NCBI GenBank assembly: GCA_964017155.1
Contig: OZ024854.1
Coordinates: 45,615,423-45,679,422 of the forward strand
Source of the DNA: Oasisia sp. SBJ-2009
Taxonomy: Eukaryota; Annelida; Polychaeta; Sabellida; Siboglinidae
Length of the DNA stretch: 64,000 nt
Direction of reading: 5' to 3'
Below the pieces are notes generated by a model that worked only from the letters and a program-made list of their open reading frames with translations, had not been told where the DNA came from and did no database searches. This document shows, one piece after another, positions 33,180 through 43,047 of the stretch (positions are counted from its first letter, which is position 1; every line of letters begins with the position of its first letter). The translations under genes were made by a program, and so were the position numbers.

Positions 33180-33995
33180 CGGCCTTATTGTGTCATCGTT
33201 CACATGAGCTGAATATGGACAACTGCATTACAGAACATTAGACTTTGAGAAAGTACTAGCCTTAACAAAAGTAAAGGGCAATTTTGATGCGGTCATGTGT
33301 TTGTCACTTGATGCCAAAAGTGAAATACAATGGTGGATCGATAATGCTCACACACAGTGTAGAAACATAGATCACGGGAAGTTTGACTATGCACTCACCA
33401 CTGATGCTTCAAAAGAAGGTGGGGGGGGGGGGGCAGTGTTGTCTACAGGTTCATATAGCGGTGACAGTAGGTCCACGGGAGGCAGATGCACGGTTGAGGA
33501 AAGCGGTGGCATATCAATGTATTGGAACTAAAAGCAGCTTATATGGGACTAAAGTCGTTCTGCACAGACAGTCAACATAGTCACATTAAGCTCAACATGG
33601 ACAATACAACTGCCATTGCATACATAAATCACATGGGTGGATCACACTGCCGTCAGTGTAATGGGATCGCTAAAGATGTTTGGCTATTTTGCATTGAACG
33701 TAACATTTGGATGACAGCAGCACATTTGCCAGGACATTTAAATGTGATAGCAGATGAGAAGTCAAGAGTTTTTGATGATAAGACAGAGTGGAAATTGAAT
33801 GCTCAAATGTTCCAACACCTAGTACGAATGTTGGTGACACTGGACATTGATTCGTTTGCTTCTAGATTAAACTTTCAGCTAAAACCGTATGTTTCATGGA
33901 TGCCAGATCCAGAAGCATGTCATGTCGATGCATTTACGTTTGATTGGGGAAATTATATATTTTATGCATTTCCTCCATTCAGCATTCTGAGTTGA
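33180..33995 (+). pseudogene. DIRS RNase H and following conserved segment
   Basis: Resumes DIRS pol with GLIVSSFT (stop TGA 33208-33210) AEYGQLHYRTLDFEKVLAL, TKVKGNFDAVM, then LTTDASKEGG (catalytic Asp), a 13-G run at 33421-33433, and after a frameshift LELKAAYMGLKSFC (Glu) and LNMDNTTAIAYINHMGG (Asp). Next come AAHLPGHLNVIADEKSR, DSFASRLNFQLKPYVSWMPD and FYAFPPFSI, the signature text after RNase H in DIRS. Inactive because of the stop, the shift and the expanded G-run. Confidence 0.85.
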
Positions 33996-34310
33996 GTGAT
34001 AAAGAAGATGGAGACAGACGGGGCCACTGGGATACTGGTAGTACCAGACTGGCCCACACAGGCGTGGTATTCGGTGCTGCGACGCATGATGATATATCGC
34101 AGCCAATCAGGTTGAAATGGCAGACCAACCTGGTGACACTACCTTTCCGGGAAGGCCCTCATCCACTCGGGAGGAAGCTCCAGTTGATGGCTTGCTACTT
34201 GTGCGGCAATCGCTGTTGAACACTGGGCTTTCAGAGGAAAGTACAGATATTATCTTAGCTTTATGGAGAGACTCCACTAAGAAACAGTATCTGATATATG
34301 TCCACAAATA
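33996..34310 (+). pseudogene. DIRS segment leading into the tyrosine recombinase, N-terminal part
   Basis: GILVVPDWPTQAWYSVLRRM (about 34025-34090) is the typical DIRS text between RNase H and recombinase. In another frame LLVRQSLLNTGLSEESTDI and ILALWRDSTKKQYLIYVHK give the N-terminal core-binding start of the DIRS recombinase. The frame stops abruptly after tatgtccacaaa at 34310. The matching continuation (HKWVLFC...) is found 7 kb further at 41350. Confidence 0.75.
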
Positions 34311-34712
34311 ACAACTTCTTGGTATAACCAAAAGTAAATTTATGTTTGTTGGGTGTTGCATGATAATGGGAATCCGAAATAGTTATGACCTTACACCCCT
34401 ACCAGTTGGTGGGCTGGCCCAGTGCAGGGCATCATGGGAAAAGTCTGCCATTCTTCCCCAGTTCTTTGCCCAATCGAACAAAGTGTTTATTTTAGTATCA
34501 TATATTCTGCTGTTTTATTCGATATTAATCTGTCTGTTTATGAGACAGTGTGTTGCATGACTTTGTTCAATTGATTCATTTACTTTTTTGTACGTTTATT
34601 GATCTTTCCCTTTCGGATTTGTACTTATTAACGGTTTTTACTTTTGGCCCTTATTCCGTATTCGGCCGGGACATTTCCTTGGTGCGTCCATTACGCCTGT
34701 TTCTGTAAACAA

Positions 34713-35366
34713 ATGGCAACGCCGATGTATCGGTTTGCTGGCGGGACTGCTTCCCAATCGGATCAGACTCGTGTCGTACTGATTGGTGACAGTTTCGCCT
34801 CCCGTTTCCACCGTTATTGTCGCGCACCTGGGTTCGTCAATGGCGGACTTGACCCACTTCGCTTCTCTCTGTCCGTTGTGTCTCGCGGGGGGGGGGCCCT
34901 CCTCGGCTTAGTCAACGACGCTGCCCCACGGATATCCGAGGCCCACGCCACTAAAGCAATCCTTACCCTAGGTGGTAATGATCTTGACCGACCCAGCTGC
35001 GAACCACTGCAGCTAGCTAAGGATCTTTTAAACATCGCTCGACATTTCGTTCGCGTCGACGGATTTTCTAAAGTGGCCATTTGCCAACTCTGCTACTGCT
35101 ACCCCCCTTCCGGCTCTCGCGCGCACACCGTGGCTGCACTGAAACACCCTCTCCGTCCCGGTTACAATGTTTTGGTCGATGCTGTTAATGCGGAATTGCG
35201 CCGTTTAATTTCGTTTTTCCCCGCTATCCATTTCTGGAAGCACCGCGGCATGCTTTTAGATTACCAATCTCTTGTTTGCGACGACGGCGTACATGTTAAC
35301 GCTACCGGGGAGCGGCTCTACTTCAGATCTATCCGTGGGGCGGCGCTGTTCCTCAGCAAGTCGTAA
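34713..35366 (+). CDS. SGNH/GDSL-type hydrolase of a tyrosine-recombinase element
   Basis: ATG at 34713 (an earlier in-frame stretch has no ATG) opens 217 residues ending LSKS. Block I is VVLIGDSFASRF (catalytic Ser in GDS), block II-like VVSRGGGALLG (Gly), block III LTLGGNDLDRP (GGND, oxyanion Asn) and block V DGVHVNATGERLYFRSIRG (Asp-x2-His). All four SGNH residues are visible, so it may be an active esterase/hydrolase. No signal peptide. The frame is intact, which contrasts with the decayed DIRS around it. Such domains occur in some Ngaro-type elements; the substrate is unknown. Confidence 0.85.
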   Translation: MATPMYRFAGGTASQSDQTRVVLIGDSFASRFHRYCRAPGFVNGGLDPLRFSLSVVSRGGGALLGLVNDAAPRISEAHATKAILTLGGNDLDRPSCEPLQLAKDLLNIARHFVRVDGFSKVAICQLCYCYPPSGSRAHTVAALKHPLRPGYNVLVDAVNAELRRLISFFPAIHFWKHRGMLLDYQSLVCDDGVHVNATGERLYFRSIRGAALFLSKS

Positions 35367-35627
35367 CAAATTCCTTTTGTCCACACCTGCATTAACTTGC
35401 TTGTTTTCCTACATAAGTTTTGCCTACATGTTCCACTATTCTTGGGTTTCCGAAATTACCCATAACCTTTAACTTTTGTCACACAAATTTCATTAAAATA
35501 AAAACAAAAAAAATTCCACCATCTGTTTTCTCCTACTTTCAGGTGACCTGTGCGTTCCTTACTACATTTGCCCCTCCATTTAGGATGTCACGATTCCTAG
35601 ATAAGCCACTTCTGGTTCGGATTCATG

Positions 35628-36060
35628 TTTCCGAGTTATAGCCTCAGGATTGCGAGGTACCGGAACTGGTTTATTGTCACTCAAACTCTGGTTCGATACT
35701 ATACACTCGAGTGATAGCCCCAGGATTGCGGGGTACCGGAGTTTGTCTGACCGCTTATATATGTAAACAGGCTGTGGTTTGATTCGTCGATTGTCAGCCT
35801 CTAGTTGTCGAGGTACCACAGTTTGTTTACATCTGTTGGGATCGTTCCATGATTCCCTATTCGGGTCCGCTTGTCGGTTGTGCCTCGATATTTGTACAGT
35901 TATATACGCCAAGTTCTGGTTCGAGATATATCCTCGAGTTATAACCCCAGGGTTGAGGGGTACCAGAATTTGTCTTAGGTGTTTCCTTGTAAACAAGTTC
36001 AGGTTCGAATAGAATTGTCAATTGCCAGCCTCTAGTTGTCGAGGTACCAGAACTTGTTTA
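35628..36060. repeat. Tandem array with gcgaggtacc hairpins, about 5 copies
   Basis: Repeats around cctcaggattgcgaggtacc, ccccaggattgcggggtacc and cctctagttgtcgaggtacc, 78-143 bases apart, each followed by an agtttgtttat-like stretch. cctc...gagg and cccc...gggg pair, so each copy can form a small hairpin. It lies directly after the SGNH stop. Confidence 0.85.
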
Positions 36061-36189
36061 TATATTGGACCTTCCCCTGATTCCCTTTCTGTACCGCTTG
36101 TTGGTTACGTCTGGATGTTTCACAGTTTATGTCAACCTTCTTTGGTTCAATGACTTATATCTTGTGTTGGTAACTTTGTGGGTTACAGC

Positions 36190-36640
36190 CTGACCTGGAG
36201 CTATGTGACATGTTTTTTGACAGCTCACACTTACTATGCCTTCATTTGTCATACTGTCAATCACAGTTCAGTTGGATTTATGTGACAGGTTCTTATCAGC
36301 AACACAAACAATCACTACAACTTCCATTGTCTTTGTGTTCTTTTCCAATCACAGTTGACCTGGATTTATGTGACATGTGTTCGACAGCACCTGCTTGCTA
36401 AGACTTCACTTGTCACTGTGCTCTTGTTCAATCACAGTTGACCTGGAATTATGTGACATGTGTTTGACAGCAACAAATTACTACGACTTCATTTGTTATT
36501 GTGTTCTTGTTCAATCACAGTTGACTTCGATTTAGGTGACATGTGTTCGCCAGCATCGCATTACTACGACTTCAATTGTCATTGTGTCCTTGTTCCATCA
36601 CAGTTGACCTGGATTTATGCGACATGTTTTTTGACAGCAA
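36190..36640. repeat. Tandem array, about 83-bp unit, 6 copies
   Basis: Copies of cacagttgacctggatttat plus gtgacatgtgttcgacagca, then aattactacgacttcaattg. Copies start near 36190, 36265, 36354, 36436, 36520 and 36603. Fills the gap between the hairpin array and the recombinase start. Confidence 0.88.
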
Positions 36641-36743
36641 CAAATTAACGACATTTCAATTGTCAGTGCGTTCTGCTTCAGTCACAGTTACATATGTACT
36701 GAATTTGCTGAATACTTTCCGTTTTTTGGTTGACATTTCACAG

Positions 36744-39700
36744 ATGCCACCACCAAAACGCCGTATCCACGCGACACGAACGCAGACGGGAAAGCTGCGC
36801 AAACGAGCGCCAGCTGCTGTCGGAACGCCAACCGCCGCACCGGATGTCGCCGCACCGGATGTCGCCGCACCGGATGTCGCCGCACCGGATGTCGCTGCAG
36901 GGACGGCCCCGTTGGCTGATGCCATTGCCGCTGCTGTGATGCGGCAGCTCGAACAATCAGGTCGTCTGCTGCCTGCTTCGGTTCCCGAGCCCGTTCATCG
37001 TCTCGCTGAAGCCGTTCCACGTGCGAGTCGTCTCGCTGAAGCCGTTCCACGTGCGAGTCGTCTCGCTGAAGCCGTGCCACGTGCGAGTCGTCTCGCTGAA
37101 GCCGTGCCATCCGCATCAACCAGCCGTAACGTCGTTGGTGCCGATTCGGACGATAGCGACCAGGACGATGTTGACGCGGTCCTCAGCGGCCTTCTAGGGG
37201 ATCGACAAAGCACGACAGATGGCACCGTGGCTAGATGTCGCTCCGGCCAGGATTCCAGAGTCCTTGAGACCAGAAGTGTTGCTACTTTAGAGCATGACTT
37301 AATCAGAGCTTCTCTCGCACCTACAACTCGTGCATCATATAGATGCAGTGTAAATATGTTACGTCAGTACTTATCATCTGTCCATCCTGGCGTTAGGTAT
37401 TTTCCTGTGTCTCGTACTGATCTGGCTGGATTTATTACCCATCTCTTTGCAGCCAATTATGCTTTTTCCACTATTCTATCCACCGTGTCAGCTATTTCTT
37501 ACAGTCACAAAATTGTTGGGTTACCCGATCCTGCTGACAATTTTTACATTCGAAAACTTCTAGTAGGGGTACACAAGACATCTCGTACAATGGATTTGAG
37601 ACGGCCTATCGATCAACACATGCTAGCTCTCCTAGTCCGTACTGCAAAATCTGTCATCAGTGACAAATATTTGCAGCTATGCATAGCCGCTATGTTCATG
37701 TTCGCTTTTCACGGTTTTTTAAGAATTGGAGAAATTACAGTGCGACCTGGAGTGTTAGCTGCACATGTAATCAAACGAAGCAATCTTCTTATCGTGCCAG
37801 CTCGTGACCAGGTTAAGTCTTCCTTACAACTAACAATTCAGCATGCTAAACACCAACACAGGCCCATTGTTCTCGAAATCAATTCACAGTCACACAACTG
37901 TCCTGTTGTCGAAAAATTTGTCCCCTTGAAAAAACAAGGGAAACGGTCAAAAAAGAAACACTTATCAAAAGAAGCCATTAGAAAAATCAAATACAAGCAA
38001 ATGATGTGGAAGACATATAGACATAATGGAAGTGAAGAAGACTATGCCATTTATAAAGAAGCACTTAACCAAGCTACAGCTGAAATTAGAAATTCAAAGA
38101 GAAGCTATGAACAAAAATTAGCTTTTAATATAAAACATGACAGCAAGAGTTTTTATGCGTATGTTCGAAGTAAACAGAAAGTTCAGGATAAGGTCGGACC
38201 TCTAGAAGATAGTGATGGAAACATAATAACAGAGGGATTCTTAATGGCAGAAAACCTAAATTAATACTTTAGTTCGGTATTTACCAGGGAAGATATTAGT
38301 GCATTACCAGTACCAGAGACTAAATTCGAAGGGAGAGAGTCAGACTATTTAGGACAACTAATTGTAACACCAAAAATGGTAGCTAAGAAAATAAGGGACA
38401 TGAAGGATAATAAGTCACCTGGAGTGGATGGGATTCCTCCCAAATTACTACTGGAAATTGTAGAACAAATTAGCACACCACTTGCAACAGTGTTCAATTT
38501 GGCATTAGAGGAAGGAGTAGTTCCGTTAGAATGGAAAGAAGCAAACATCATACCATTATTTAAAAAAGGATCAAGAAGCAAGTCAGAGAACTATAGACCA
38601 GTGAGTTTAACATCGGTGATTTGTAAACTATTAGAAAGACTAATTAAAGAGCACTTGGTTGATTTTCTTGTTAAAAATAACTTGATTAACCCATCTCAAC
38701 ATGGGTTTCTAAAAGCGAGGTCATGCTTAACAAATATCTTATGTTTTTTGGAAGATGTCACAAAGTGGGTAGATGAGGGATCACCAGTAGATATAATATA
38801 CTTAGATTTTAAAAAAGCTTTTGACAAAGTGCCACATCAAAGATTACTACTTAAACTGAAGGCCCATGGCATAGGCAATGTTATGATTAACTGGATAGAA
38901 AAATGGCTTATTGATAGAAGACAAAGAGTAGTAGTTGATGGGGAGGTTTCAAACTGGAAATCGGTTTTGAGTGGAGTACCGCAGGGATCAGTATTGGGAC
39001 CTATTTTGTTCTTAATATATATCAATGATTTGGATGATGATATAACAAGCAAGGTGTTGAAGTTTGCGGATGATACAAAAGTGTTCAGAAAAATAAAAAG
39101 TGATACAGATAGACAGCAATTACAAGATGATCTAAATAAGTTGACCGAATGGTCTGAGAAGTGGCAAATGCTGTTTAATTATGGGAAGTGTAAGTGCCTC
39201 CACACAGGACATGGGAATGAAGATGCACAATATACAATGGGTGATACTGTACTAAATACTACCATAAAGGAAAAAGACTTAGGGTTAACTATTAGTGCTG
39301 ATATGAAGGTATCGGAACAGTGTGCAATTGCAGCAGCGAAGGGAAACCAAATTCTTGGATTAATTAGGCGAAATATAGTGTACAAGGAAAAAGAACTAAT
39401 AATACCACTGTACAAAACAATAGTTAGGCCTCATTTAGAATATTGCATACAGGCATGGAGGCCATATCGCAAGAAGGATATTGATATACTAGAAAGAGTA
39501 CAAAGAAGAGCAACCAAAATGATACAAAAACTCAGGAATATTAGTTATGAAATGCGTCTAAAAGAATGTGGATTAACAACACTAGAAACCAGGAGACTGC
39601 GAGGAGATCAGATAGAAGTTTTTAAAATATTGAATGGGTATGAAAATATTGACAGAAATATTTTTTTCTCAGTCAAGGAAGAGAGAAGGACTAGAGGACA

Positions 39701-40236
39701 TGGAGTTACATTAGCAAAGAAGCAATGTAGATTAGATATTAGAAAATTTTCATTTTTACAAAGAACAGTAAATGAATGGAACAGATTATCGGCTGATTGT
39801 GTAAGTGCTAGTAGTGTTAATATGTTCAAAAATAAAATTGACATGTACCTAAGAAGGGCGGGGTACATTTAGATAGATAGGTTGGACTCTCGATAAGCCA
39901 AAGGGCTTCCTTGTCCACCTGCCATCTTGAGTTGATTCTCTAGGTGGCAATCTTGTTAAATCTTGTTACTTACGTACCCGTGGCTCATCACCTGGACCAC
40001 TTTTTGTTTTCCCTGACAAAACACCCATTTCGCGAACCTATTTTTATTCTCAATTATCAGCATGTCTTTCTCATGCCGGTTATGACCCCCGCCTTTACAA
40101 ATGTCATTCATTTAGAATAGGTGCAGCCACTACTGCAGCAACACGGGGGTACACAGATGTGCAGATCCAAGCTATGGGCAGGTGGAAATCTGCTGTTTTC
40201 CGGCGATATATCCGGATCCCTATGATGACACTCTAA
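36744..40236 (+). pseudogene. Tyrosine recombinase of the SGNH element, split by a LINE
   Basis: ATG at 36744 (MPPPKRRIHATRTQ) begins a basic tail, then tandem APDVA and RLAEAVPRAS repeats. The core-binding domain follows (LAPTTRASYRCSVNMLRQYL, LPDPADNFYIRKLLVG), then FHGFLRIGEITV with the first catalytic Arg. The frame is cut at NCPVV (37909) by a LINE and resumes at 39966 as YLRTRGSSPGPLFVF, then HSFRIGAATTAATRG (His-x2-Arg), MGRWKSAVFRRYIR (Trp and nucleophile Tyr), stop at about 40236. Removing the LINE would restore a complete R-HxxR-W-Y set, so the split is the only obvious lesion. Confidence 0.85.
37910..39965 (+). mobile_element. 5'-truncated LINE (CR1/L2-like) inside the recombinase
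   Basis: Frame from 37909 to 39872 with one stop (TAA 38262-38264, in NLN/YFSSVF). RT motifs: KSPGVDGIPPKLLLEIV, NYRPVSLTSVICKLLERLI, YLDFKKAFDKVPHQRLLLKL, LSGVPQGSVLGPILFLIY, LKFADDTKVF (active site), then thumb text IVRPHLEYCIQAWRPY and a C-terminal ...MFKNKIDMYLRRAGYI. The endonuclease and ORF1 are missing, the usual 5' truncation. The 3' end is a short tandem tail, aatcttgttaaatcttgtta, up to 39965. One stop in almost 2 kb indicates a young insertion. Confidence 0.9.
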
Positions 40237-40541
40237 AAATGTTCACTTGTCAACATCTATTTCTTTTTGCCTCTATAACAAATTTCCGCTGATATATCCA
40301 GTAGCCTGGTACATAATTTCCCTATACGTTTAGGTACTTGCACCAGTCTGGCACGCTTAGCCGGGTCTGAGAGGCTGGCTGGTGTTTACTTATATATATA
40401 TATCCAATTTTTTTCCCCCTCCACATTGACCCCCCCCCTAGCCTGGTGCTGCTGCTGGTTGTCCTACTTATGGGCTATACCTTTTAGTTTCACATTCTGT
40501 CTATTGCATATAAGGTACTTGCAATTTAGACACACATTTAA

Positions 40542-40905
40542 TGTGCTATTGGTTACTTTTGTCAGTCTGTCCAGCTTAGCCGGGTCTAAGATGCAGATAT
40601 ACAGTTAATGCACTATTGGTTACTTTTGTCAGTCTGTCCAGCTTAGCGGGGTCTAAGATGCAGATATACAGTTAATGCACTATTGGTTACTTTTGTCAGT
40701 CTGTCCAGCTTAGCCGGGTCTAAGATGCAGATACACAGTTAATGCACTATTGGTTACTTTTGTCAGTCTGTCCAGCTTAGTCGGGTCTAAGATGCAGATA
40801 CACAGTTAATGCACTATTGGTTACTTTTGTCAGTCTGTCCAGCTTAGCCAGGTCTAAGATGCAGATACACAGTTAATGTGCGATCGTTCCTTTTTAACAG
40901 TCTGT
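40542..40905. repeat. 67-bp tandem array, 5 to 6 copies
   Basis: Unit tgcactattggttacttttg then tcagtctgtccagcttagcc and gggtctaagatgcagataca, with copies at 40542 (variant), 40609, 40676, 40743, 40810 and a partial at 40877. Located after the recombinase stop of the SGNH element, a position where Ngaro-type elements keep their terminal repeats. Confidence 0.92.
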
Positions 40906-41349
40906 CCAGCTTATGGTTTACTGTTATGCCCACACCTGTGTGGGTTATCTTTTGCTTAAATTAGGTTGCCATTATTTACACAGATGATTTGGCACTTAAA
41001 GCATATTTGGGTTGGTAATTATAGCTGTTAGCCTGATGATGTGCGGTGGCCTTGGGTGGGGGGACACTCGTCATTATGATCAGTGTCTGTGGCTGGTAGC
41101 CCCTCACCTTTGATGTTGTATATTAACCGCTTGATGCATGTATATCTTTGTCTGAATGTTAACTTTGCCTACACAATTACCTGTTATATACATGCGTTTG
41201 TTCCATTGTATGTTTCATATCAACTGGCAATAAATTATGCCCATTACCAACCTTATCGGTACGTATCCATTGTCATTTATTGAACATCAAACGAGCTGCG
41301 GCCACATTTCCTTGCAAGTTAATTTGTGCACAATACACAACAGAAAACA

Positions 41350-42208
41350 TAAATGGGTATTATTTTGTACACAAAATCATATAAAGGTGTTCTCTAAAGA
41401 TATGTCATGCATTTTGAGATTTTTAAATGTACTATATGATGACGGTTTGATATATAGTGCAATGAATACAGCCAGGAGTGCACTGTCTGCATTTTTGGGC
41501 ATGGCTAACACAGATCAGCTAGGGACACACCCTTTAATTGTCAGATTTATGAAAGGAATTTCACGTAGCAGGCCTACTCTGCCCAGATATGAATGCATTT
41601 GTTATGTGAAGGATGTTTTTAATGTGTTTAGACAACAACCGTTAGTTGAGTATTTGTCATTTCATGACTTAGCTTTACGTACTGTCATGCTTTTAGCATT
41701 AGTATCGGCACAGAGAGGCCAATCAATTCACATGATGGATATAAAACACATGCAGGCCACAAGTGAGCAATACATATTTCAATTGCATGGAGAATTTAAA
41801 CAGGCCAGAGTAGGATTTGAAACAATGAATGTTGTTTTGCCTGCATGTAATGATGACATTAGGCTTTGTATTGTACATACTTTATCGGTATACTTAAGTA
41901 GGAGTGAACCGTTGCGTAACAGCTCACAACTGTTTGTGAGCACAGTGCGACCGCATAAGGCAGTCACTAAAGACACCATTGCCAGATGGATAAAAGTGAC
42001 ATTACGTTTAGCCGGTATAGATGTTGCGAGGTTTAAACCGCATAGTACAAGGGCGGCTGCCACATCTGCGGCACACTGTAAAGGGGTTAAGGTTGCAGAT
42101 ATTTTGAAGGTGGCAGGTTGGTCCAATGAGAAGACATTTGCCAGGTTTTATAACAAGCCATTGCATGCCAGTGTGGGTTCAACTTTCTCAGGCGCAGTGC
42201 TGAGTTAG
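41350..42208 (+). pseudogene. DIRS tyrosine recombinase, C-terminal part
   Basis: Picks up at HKWVLFCTQNHIK and reads LYDDGLIYSAMNTARSALSA, GTHPLIVRFMKGISRSRPTL, LLALVSAQRGQSIHMMDI (Arg), then FKPHSTRAAATSAAHCKGV (His-x2-Arg), ILKVAGWSNEKTFARFYNK (Trp, nucleophile Tyr) to the stop at 42206-42208. This half is intact and carries all C-terminal catalytic residues. The N-terminal start is 7 kb upstream (34117-34310), separated by the SGNH element. Whether the 5' part of this frame (41237-41349) belongs to the insertion is decided by the homology break at about 41345. Confidence 0.88.
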
Positions 42209-42314
42209 ATGTTTTATGTAGGATTGGTGAAACCATTGTAGAAACCTGTTCATAATAAAATGTGTTCACCATGCCTACATTGTGTGACTTCATTTGAGAT
42301 CATCCATACTTAAA

Positions 42315-42591
42315 AATCTCATGGGAAACCTACCTTCGTGGTGATTGGATAACATTTGAAGGTTAAACAAGAACTTACCTGGAAGTTTGACCAATCACCG
42401 AAGAAGGTAGGGTTAACATGCCCACCCCGTAATACTGCTTATACACCCACCCAGTATGATATTGGAGTGGGTATTCTCAAATGAGTAGTTAAAGACTGAT
42501 TAATGAAGCTGCGCACGCATCTCATGTTAACCCTACCTTCTTCGGTGATTGGACAAAATTCTGGTCAAACTTCCAGGTAAGTTCTCGTTTA
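42315..42591. repeat. DIRS right end: terminal and internal complementary repeats
   Basis: Four copies of one motif exist: left end 26655-26728 (minus), 42315-42352 (plus), 42385-42421 (minus) and 42490-42556 (plus). The last two form arms: aaacaagaacttacctggaa ... gttaacatg (42363-42421) against catgttaacc ... ttccaggtaagttctcgttt (42525-42591), with an 11-base insertion in one arm. Inverted terminal repeats plus an internal complementary region are the hallmark of DIRS ends. Both arms carry a splice-donor-like caggtaagttct on one strand. Confidence 0.7.
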
Positions 42592-42630
42592 AGTTCATAA
42601 ATCACTGTCATAACATATATTGTCTTTCAG

Positions 42631-43047
42631 GTTTATCCGTTTCATGCGGTTCTGCAAGAAGGACGAGACAACCTTCCTGAGGACACAGTGCCGAGTCAAG
42701 ATGCGTCGTTCCACAACATACAACATTGACCTGAGTGTGGACGAGCAGGGTAACATCTTACAGACACAGTGTGAATGTGCTGCTGGCATTGGCCCATTTG
42801 CCCCCTGCAAACACATTCGTGCTGCTTTCTTACCTGTAATTGACTGTGGGTGTGGTAAAGCTATGAAGCTAGAGTTGACATGTACTGAGACTGTGCAGTC
42901 TTTCCACAAGCCACGCCGCCTGCACAATGGTTCACCAGTGAAAGCAGAAAACTTAGACATGTCCATGAACAACACACATATCATCTTCAATCCAATACCA
43001 CAGGCAGTCAGGCACACAGGGTGGACAGCAAAACAACATTCACAAGG
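42631..43047 (+). CDS. SWIM zinc-finger exon of the SAP/SWIM/YqaJ gene (copy 0)
   Basis: Acceptor tgtctttcag at 42621-42630. The exon reads FIRFMRFCKKDETTFLRTQ, CRVKMRRSTTYNIDLSVD, then QCECAAGIGPFAPCKHIRAA: CxCxxG...PCKH is a SWIM zinc finger. It ends PQAVRHTGWTAKQHSQG at a donor (cacaagg/gtaagc). One entering base completes the Arg codon left by the SAP exon at 26381. SWIM fingers bind DNA or protein and are usual partners of YqaJ domains in animal gene models. No stop inside the exon. Confidence 0.75.

Larger units (their letters stand above)
34311..41350 (+). mobile_element. SGNH hydrolase + tyrosine recombinase element inserted in the DIRS recombinase
   Basis: The DIRS recombinase stops at YVHK (34310) and resumes at cataaatgggta (41345-41356), which fixes the borders of this insertion; AAAT is shared at both joints. 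Contents in order: SGNH hydrolase (34713-35366), two hairpin-rich tandem arrays (35.6-36.64 kb), tyrosine recombinase (36744-37909 plus 39966-40236), a 67-bp tandem array (40542-40905), and 400 bases of tail. A 2.05-kb LINE splits the recombinase. Without the LINE it is about 5 kb. No gag, RT or RNase H is present, unlike Ngaro retroelements, which are the known carriers of an SGNH domain among recombinase elements. Confidence 0.7.
26640..42360 (+). mobile_element. DIRS-type tyrosine-recombinase retrotransposon, heavily nested
   Basis: Order gag (27093-29565), RT start (29592-29700), RNase H (33180-33995), tyrosine recombinase (34117-34310 and 41350-42208) is that of DIRS elements. The ends carry inverted repeats: at the left, atccaatcaccgcaaaggta then ggcttcccatgaga (26660-26695 region). 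At the right, tctcatgggaaacctacctt then cgtggtgattggat (42315-42350). Two insertions interrupt it: 29.7-33.2 kb (THAP remnant plus LINE piece) and 34.3-41.35 kb (SGNH/recombinase element with a LINE inside). The element is dead: frameshifts in gag and RNase H, RT core missing. Confidence 0.8.
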
